Source: Dolichospermum sp. LEGE 00240 | GTDB lineage: Bacteria; Cyanobacteriota; Cyanobacteriia; Cyanobacteriales; Nostocaceae | Direction: 5' to 3' | NCBI RefSeq assembly: GCF_015207875.1 | Contig: NZ_JADEVZ010000012.1 | Span: 1-64,000 of the forward strand | Length of the DNA stretch: 64,000 bases | Part shown: positions 1 to 6,900 of the stretch, piece by piece | How the letters are laid out: each line of letters begins with the position of its first letter | How positions within the stretch are numbered: the first letter of the stretch is position 1 | Notes under the pieces: model-generated | Told to the model about the DNA's origin: nothing | Database searches by the model: none | Seen by the model: only the letters and a program-made list of their open reading frames with translations | Program-made: the position numbers and the translations under genes

Positions 1-213
1 AATCCATACTTGAGTTTGATCTAATAACCAAACTTTATACAGTTTATCGGTAATTCGGTTTTTGGTTTCTCCTGAAGCTGTAATTTCTTGCAGTTCTTTA
101 TCTAAAGATTCAGGGGTTTTTGTCCAAGGAAAGAAAAATGCTAGGAAGCTTTCAAAATATTCATTTAATGCTTCTTTCCATGATTGATCATAATTTGCTG
201 TTACTTCACTCAT
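1..213 (-). CDS. Rpn-family/transposase-like protein, N-terminal part
   Basis: An open frame of 71 codons runs from the ATG at 213 to the window edge, so the C-terminus lies outside. It starts MSEVTANYDQSWKEALNEYF and contains TPESLDKELQEITASGET and DKLYKVWLLDQTQVWI. This pattern is typical of the cyanobacterial 'cytosolic protein' branch of the Rpn/PD-(D/E)XK putative transposase family, whose catalytic part would follow downstream. Relatives as I remember them carry about eight extra residues between FFFP and WTKTP, so this copy may have a small in-frame deletion. Function is not established; the family is linked to recombination-promoting nucleases. It is too short for the automatic size cut-off only because it is cut by the edge. 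Confidence 0.6.
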   Translation of the reverse strand, partial: MSEVTANYDQSWKEALNEYFESFLAFFFPWTKTPESLDKELQEITASGETKNRITDKLYKVWLLDQTQVWI

Positions 214-278
214 TTTATTTCTATATTACAAAGAAGGGAACAGGTAACGGATAGTATGTTAATTTTGTGTGTTTTGGA

Positions 279-308
279 GCGATGCCTGCGGCGAGCAAAG
301 CTATCGCC
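279..308. repeat. Small dispersed palindromic repeat
   Basis: GCGATGCCTGCGGCGAGCAA followed by AGCTATCGC is a GC-rich imperfect palindrome of the kind scattered through cyanobacterial spacers (small dispersed repeats). Related units occur at 393-448, 23401-23520 and 49399-49432. Confidence 0.5.
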
Positions 309-392
309 ATTTCTAATGTGATCATTTATTTCTCCTGTAACTTCAAATTATTTCTATTTTAGCAAGCGATCGCCCTCCATCATCCCCAAAAA

Positions 393-448
393 GCGAACTG
401 CTTGCAGCAGCGCTAGTTCCCTCCGGGACGCTTTGCGAACGCGATCGC
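393..448. repeat. Composite small dispersed repeat
   Basis: GCGAACTGCTTGCAGCAGCG is followed by a TCCCTCCGGGA hairpin and a stretch ending in GCGAACGCGATCGC. It looks like one small palindromic repeat nested in another and joined to a HIP1 octamer. The first half is the reverse complement of a unit at 49399-49432 (GCTGCTGCAAGCAGTTCGCC). Confidence 0.55.
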
Positions 449-508
449 TCCCCATCATCCCCACACAATTTCGTTCATTCATATCATGGCAGTTTTGTAC
501 AGTGCGTA

Positions 509-646
509 AGTCCTAAAATCTTATTCATCAGCAAAATTTAACTGATAAAACTTTGAAAATTATTGTTTTAAACAGATAGTCCTAAAATCTTATTCATCAG
601 CAAAATTTAACTGATAAAACTTTGAAAATTATTGTTTTAAACAGAT
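509..646. repeat. Perfect 69-bp tandem duplication
   Basis: Two head-to-tail copies (509-577 and 578-646) are identical over all 69 bases, starting AGTCCTAAAATC and ending TTTTAAACAGAT. Identity without any substitution suggests a recent duplication in a non-coding spacer. The left copy is preceded by CAGTGCGTA, so that the junction reads like the AGGACTTACGCA motif also seen near 27005. Confidence 0.9.
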
Positions 647-761
647 TTTGTACCTCCTAACTACATAAACCGCTGTATATAACCAACACGGCTTAATTAT
701 TTGATTTAAACGGGTAGGGATCAAGCATGAGCTAAACCCCTACCAAAAATAATCCTGTAAA

Positions 762-885
762 TAAGTAGGTGAACACAATAAAACCAAACTGTGTAAAGAA
801 AAGTAAAATCGCCCAAACCCTCTTCACTCTTGCCTCTTGCATGAGTGCCTTGCCATAACGACAATTTTCAACGCCAAACTACTTA
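762..885. mobile_element. MITE-like element with TAAGTAGGT ends
   Basis: The element begins TAAGTAGGTGAACACAATAA and ends near AAACTACTTAA, giving short terminal inverted repeats. Its inner parts, TTTACACAG/TGTGTAAAG and the GTCGTTATGGCAAGGC block, recur in copies at 44130-44238, 56952-57031 and, partly, 30574-30667. It has no coding capacity, as expected of a non-autonomous miniature element. Confidence 0.6.
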
Positions 886-914
886 ATGTTTTGATAATGT
901 TTAACTATCACTGT

Positions 915-922
915 CTTAACCT
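915..922 (+). promoter_or_regulatory. Possible PHO-box half-site upstream of the RTX nuclease gene
   Basis: CTTAACCT matches the octamer of the cyanobacterial PhoB-type binding site. GTTTAACT (899-906) is a weaker match, but the 11-bp spacing of a full PHO box is not kept. It is listed because the downstream protein carries nuclease and esterase domains that would fit phosphate scavenging. Weak evidence. Confidence 0.2.
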
Positions 923-965
923 ATTTAATTGATCCTCCTGGATAGAATCTAACTATTGTTTTTAT

Positions 966-983
966 GTGATTTATTAAAATCAC
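966..983. promoter_or_regulatory. Perfect inverted repeat next to the start codon of the giant gene
   Basis: GTGATTT-ATTA-AAATCAC is a perfect 7-bp inverted repeat ending 16 bases before the ATG at 1000. It could be an operator or a small mRNA hairpin close to the ribosome binding site (AGGGA at 984-988). No factor can be named. Confidence 0.35.
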
Positions 984-999
984 AGGGAAAATCTAAATT

Positions 1000-3900
1000 A
1001 TGGCACTAACAACAGGAAATATCGCATTTGTTGGATATAATGCAGATGGTAATGACAACATTGCTTTTGTAGCATTAGTTGACATTAATCCCAACGAAGT
1101 AATTATTTTTGAAGATAACGAGTGGAATGGTACGGCTTGGGTTGATACAAATGAAGGTGCTTTCAGTTGGACAGCCACATCTTTAGTTACCGCAGGAACA
1201 ATTGTCCGCATTGACAACATTGGTAGTGGAACAATCTCAGCCAGCACGGGAACAGTCGTGGATGCTTCTGTGTTATCACCATCACGGGGGACAAATCGTG
1301 GGATTGGTGCAGGTGATGAAATAATCTATGCTTATCAGGGAAGTGCAGCTTCACCCACCTTTATTACAGCGATCGCTAGTGGTGGGTTTAGTGCTACTAA
1401 TGGATTACTAACCAATACAGGCCTAACTGCTGGACTGAATGCGCTGGATTTATCTACCCTAGATGATGACGCAGATATAGCAGCTTTTAATGGACTTCGT
1501 AATGGACAGGCTAACTTTGCGGCATATTTGCCAATTATTAATAATCCTACCAATTGGATTGCCCAAGATGGTGCAAATGATCAGAGTACTGATACCACAG
1601 CCCCAGATGTGCCATTTAGTAGTACAGCATTTACATTAGGTGCGGTATCCAATGCTGGTATTACCCTAACTCAAACTGGTGGTACAACCAATGTCACCGA
1701 AGGTGGGGCAACGGATAGCTATACACTGGTTTTAAACAGTCAACCAACCGCAGATGTAGCGATCGCCTTAAACGCTGGTACACAGGTGACAACCAGTACC
1801 AATTCCCTCACCTTCACCCCTGCTAATTGGAATGTGGCGCAAACCGTGACAGTGACAGCGGTTGATGATGCAATTGTAGAAGGTTCTCACAATGGTGCAA
1901 TTACCCATAGTGTCACCAGTACCGATGCTCAATACAACAATATTACTATTGCCCAGATTGCAGTGGGCATTACCGATAATGACTTTCCAGTATTACCAAC
2001 AGTCAATCTGGCAGTCAGTAGTAACACAACTGCGGAATCTAGCCGCAATCAAATCACCGTCACAGCAACATTGTCAGCGGCGGTATCAGGGAATCAAACC
2101 GTTACCTTAAATGTAGGGGGGACTGGGATTACTCCTAGTGATTACTCTCTCAGCACCAGAACTTTAACCATTCCTAATGGTCAAACCACTGCCACAGCTA
2201 CCTTTGTCGCCACTGATGATGGTATAGCAGAAGGGACAGAAACTGCTGTATTAAGCCTCAGTTCACCATCTTCAGGAATTGCCCTGGGTACAACCACAAC
2301 CCAAAATATCGCTATTACCAACAATGGTTCTAGTCTTTTAACCAAAATTGGTGGTTTCACTAGCAGCAATGGTGGCGAAATTCCGGCTTTTGATCCCATT
2401 AGCGATCGCCTGTTTGTAGTTGCTGGTTCCGTCGTCGAAATCCTCGATCTCTCTAACCCAGCTAGTCCCGCCAAAATCGGTGATTTGGCATTTAATACCA
2501 GTGGTGATCCTGATGGGGCAACTGCGGGTGGTTTTACCCTCTTGCCCAACAGTGTAGCCGTCGGTAAACCTGGAACTGTGAGCGCTGGAATCGTCGCTGT
2601 AGCGATCGCTATTACCAATCAAACTACTGCTGATGACAATGCTGGGGAAGTTCAGTTTTTCAATGCAGCCACAGGTGCTTTTATTAGCAAGGTGAATGTG
2701 GGCTTCTTGCCAGATATGCTCACCTTTACCCCCGATGGCACAAAGGTTTTAACCGCCAATGAAGGCCAGCCTAACAATGCCTATACTACCGATCCTGTCG
2801 GTTCAGTCAGTATCATTAACCTAGCTGGTGGTGTGGCGACTCCTACCGTCCAAGAAGCATCCTTTACTCCCTTCAATAGCCAAATTAATGCCCTCAAAGC
2901 ATCAGGAGTGAGAATCTTTGGACCCGGTTCATCCGTTGCCCAAGATGTTGAACCAGAGTATATTAGCTTTTCTGGGGATGCTACAAAGGCTTGGGTAACG
3001 CTGCAAGAAAACAATGCGATCGCTGTTGTAGATATCGCCACAGCCACAGTAGAGTCAATTTTGCCTTTAGGTGTCAAAGATTATAACAATAGCGTCAACA
3101 CCACCAATCCTAATGCCTTGGATACAAGCGATCGGGATGTGAATGGTACTTCTGCTGGCGGTGGGAAAATCGCCATTCAGAACTGGCCAGTTTTTGGTTT
3201 ATATCAACCCGATGCGATCGCCTCTTACACAGTTAATGGTCAAACCTACTACGTCACTGCCAATGAAGGTGATGCCCGCGACTATGCTGGATTTAGTGAA
3301 GAAGTCTCCGTTTCTATTCTCAATCTCGACCCCACAGCTTTCCCTGATGGGGCTACCCTCAAACTTCCTCAAAATTTGGGTCGTTTGCTAGTTACAAATA
3401 CCTTGGGTGATACCGATGGTGATGGGGACTACGATCAAATCTACACCTTTGGCGGTCGTTCCTTCACAATTTGGGATAGTGCCGGTAAACGGGTTTATGA
3501 TAGCGGCGCAGAGTTCGAGCGCATTACGGCTGCGGCTTTACCTGGAAACTACAATTCCAACAACGATAGTAATAACTTCGACAACCGCAGTGATAACAAA
3601 GGACCAGAACCAGAAGGTGTAGTTATTGGAGCAATTTCAGATCGCATATATGCTTTCATTGGTTTAGAGCGTGTTGGCGGTGTCATGGTCTATGAAGTCA
3701 CCAATCCCAACAGCCCCCAATTTGTCCAATATGTCAATACCCGCGATTTCAGCGTTAATGCTGCCTCCGGTTTAACTGATTCCGGTCCCGAAGGACTGAC
3801 CTTTATTTCCGCCAACGACAGCCCTAACAGCAAACCTTTGTTGGTGGTTGCTAACGAAATCAGCAAAACTACTGCCATTTTTGAAGTCAATACACCCAGT

Positions 3901-6900
3901 CGCATTAGCGACATTCAAGGTACAGGTCACACTTCACCTTTTGTCGGTCAAGTTGTGACGGCAGTTCCCGGTATTGTTACTGCTGTGGATTCCAATGGGT
4001 TTTATCTTCAAGATCCCAACCCCGATACCAATATTGCCACATCCGAAGCTATCTTTGTTTTCACCAGTAGCGCACCTACGGTTAAAGTTGCCGACTCCAT
4101 TACTGTTACAGGTACAGTCAGCGAATTTACCCCTGGTGGTGTCAGCACAGGGAATTTATCAACTACCCAAATAGGTGGCAATCCTACTATTACCATCCTT
4201 TCCAGTAATAACCCTCTACCTGCTGCCACGATTATCGGTGCAGGGGGACGGATTCCACCTACACAAATCATTGATGACGACGGACTGACATCTTTTGACC
4301 CTACCACAGACGGTATTGATTTCTTTGAATCTCTAGAAGGAATGCGCGTCACTGCCAAAAACTTAGTTGCAGTTAGTCCTACCAATAGTTTTGGGGAAAT
4401 TTACACCGTTGTAGATAATGGTGTGGGAGCAACAGGTTTAAGTCAGCGTGGCACAATCAATATTTCTCCCAACGACTTCAACCCCGAACGCATTCAAATT
4501 GATGCTGACAATGGAGTATTTGATTTTGTCTTCCCTAATGTCAATGTTGGGGCTAAGTTGGGGGATGTGACGGGGGTAGTGGGTTACAACTTTGGTAACT
4601 TTGAAATCATTCCCACTGAAGCTTTTGTTAGCAATATTCAGCCTTCTACCTTGCAACCGGAAGTTACGACTCTGAATCAGGGTGGTGATACTTTGGTGAT
4701 TGCTACTTATAACATCCTCAACCTTGATCCTAATGATGCTGATGGTAATACAGATATTGCCAATGGTCGGTTTACAGCGATCGCTCAACAAATTGTCAAT
4801 CATCTCAAAAATCCTGATATCATCGGTTTACAGGAGATTCAAGACAATAGCGGTAGTAGCAATAATGGCATTGTCAGCGCCAGCGTCACCTTGCAAACTC
4901 TCATTGATGCCATAGTTACCGCAGGTGGACCAACTTACAAATTCATTGACAATACTTTCATCACCAACAACACCAATGGCGGAGAACCGGGCGCAAACAT
5001 CCGTAATGCCTACCTCTACAATGATAGCCGGGTTAGTTTAGTAGCCGGCTCTGTCAAAACCGTGCCGGCATCTTCCTTTACAGCCTTCACTGACAGCCGA
5101 CTACCCCTAATTGCCGACTTTACCTTCAACGGTGAAGAAGTAACAGTGATCAATAGTCACTTCTCTTCTAAAGGCGGTAGCAGACCACTTTTTGGAGTTA
5201 ATCAACCTTCAGTTGGTGGTGAATCTGGTGGCAATGGACAAGAAAACAACACCATTAACGGCTCTTTAGAGCAGCGTCGCGCCCAAGCTGAAGCGGTGAA
5301 AGGTTTTGTGGATTCTGTTTTTGCCACAAAACTCAATCCTAATGTGGTTGTTGTGGGTGATTTCAATGAATTTGAGTTCATTTCTCCCTTGAACATTCTT
5401 GCAGGTAGCAACCTCACCAATCTTTCTAATACTCTGCCAGAAAACGAACGTTATACCTACATTTTCGATGGTAATTCCCAATCCCTCGATCATATTTTGG
5501 TGAGCAATAATTTGAGCAGTTCCGCCCAGGTAGATATTGTTCACGTTAATAGTGAGTTTGTAGATAATGCCCAAAGAGCCAGCGATCATGATCCCATCCT
5601 CGCTGCTTTGAAAATCGCTCCTAGCACTGCTCAATTGCCAAATGTTGATTTATCCACCTATGTCCGAGTTGGACGTTACGACCTACCCGAACCTAAGCGG
5701 ACAACACCGCCTACCAACAGCTTACTGGCTCAAGAAGTTTCCGCAGTAACTTACAACTGGGATACCGATACATTGTTTGTTGTTGGCGATGGTAGCACAT
5801 CCATAGTGCAAGTATCAAAAACCGGGCAATTGATCAACTCAATGACCTTAGCACCTGGTACTAGTCCCCAAGGTACAGACTTTTATGATACAGAAGGACT
5901 GACTTATGTTGGCGGCGGTCAGTTCGTCTTAATCGAAGAACGGGACAGACAGGCAAGCTTATTTACATATACAGCAGGAACAACGCTAACCAAAAGCAAT
6001 GTAAAAACTGTCAAACTGGGGACAACAGTTGGCAATATTGGCATTGAAGGTATTTCCTGGGACCCGCAAACTAACGGATTCATTGCGGTTAAGGAGATTA
6101 CACCAGAAGGTATTTTTCAAACAACCATTGACTTTGTGGCGGGAACTGCCAGTAATGGTTCGCCTACCACAGTTAACTCAACTGACCTTTTCGACCCAGC
6201 AAAAGCTGGTATTGCCGACTTCGCCGATGTTTTCGCATTGTCAAATCTGTCAGCTTTGAACGGGAAAGCCGATTCTAGCAACATCCTGATATTAAGCCAA
6301 GAATCAGGCAAGATTGTCAAGAGCGATCGCGCTGGCAATATCTCCAGTTCACTCACCATCGTCTCTGACCCTGGAAATCCCTTATCCATAGCCGACCAAC
6401 AGCACGAAGGTCTGACAATGGACAAAGATGGTTATCTCTATATCGTCAGCGAAAATGGTGGTGGTGACATTGATCATCCCCAGCTTTGGGTCTATGCCCC
6501 CTCCACAGCCATCAACCAAGCACCCACCGCTGTGGTATTGAACAACAAAGTCAATGAAATCGCCGAAAACACCAGTACCAGTCCCGCCATTAAAGTTGCA
6601 GACATCACCATCACCGACGATGGACTAGGGACAAATACCCTCAGCTTGACGGGGACAGATGCCAGTTCCTTTGAGATTACGAATAATGGTTTATTTATCA
6701 AAACTGGAACTACCCTAGATTTTGAAACCAAGACCAGCTATAGCGTCAACGTCAATGTAGACGACACAACCCTTGGCAACACCCCAGATGCAACCACAGC
6801 ATTTACCCTAGCTGTCACCGACGTGGTAAATGAGACACCCACCAATAGCAGCATTTTCATCACCGAAGTAGCACCTTGGAGCAGTGGTAACTCACCCGTG

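Larger units (their letters stand above)
214..999. other. Repeat-rich spacer upstream of the giant RTX gene
   Basis: No gene is seen in this 786-base stretch. It contains small palindromic dispersed repeats (279-308, 393-448), a perfect 69-bp tandem duplication (509-646), a MITE-like element (762-885) and a CTTAACCT octamer at 915-922. A perfect inverted repeat, GTGATTT/AAATCAC, lies at 966-983 just before the start codon at 1000. The promoter of the giant gene probably lies in the last 150 bases. Confidence 0.7.

Noticed and set aside
2181-2618. Minus-strand frames of up to 145 residues opposite the RTX gene
   Set aside because: They lie antisense to a continuous 2921-residue frame with clear domains; they are shadows of its codon pattern.
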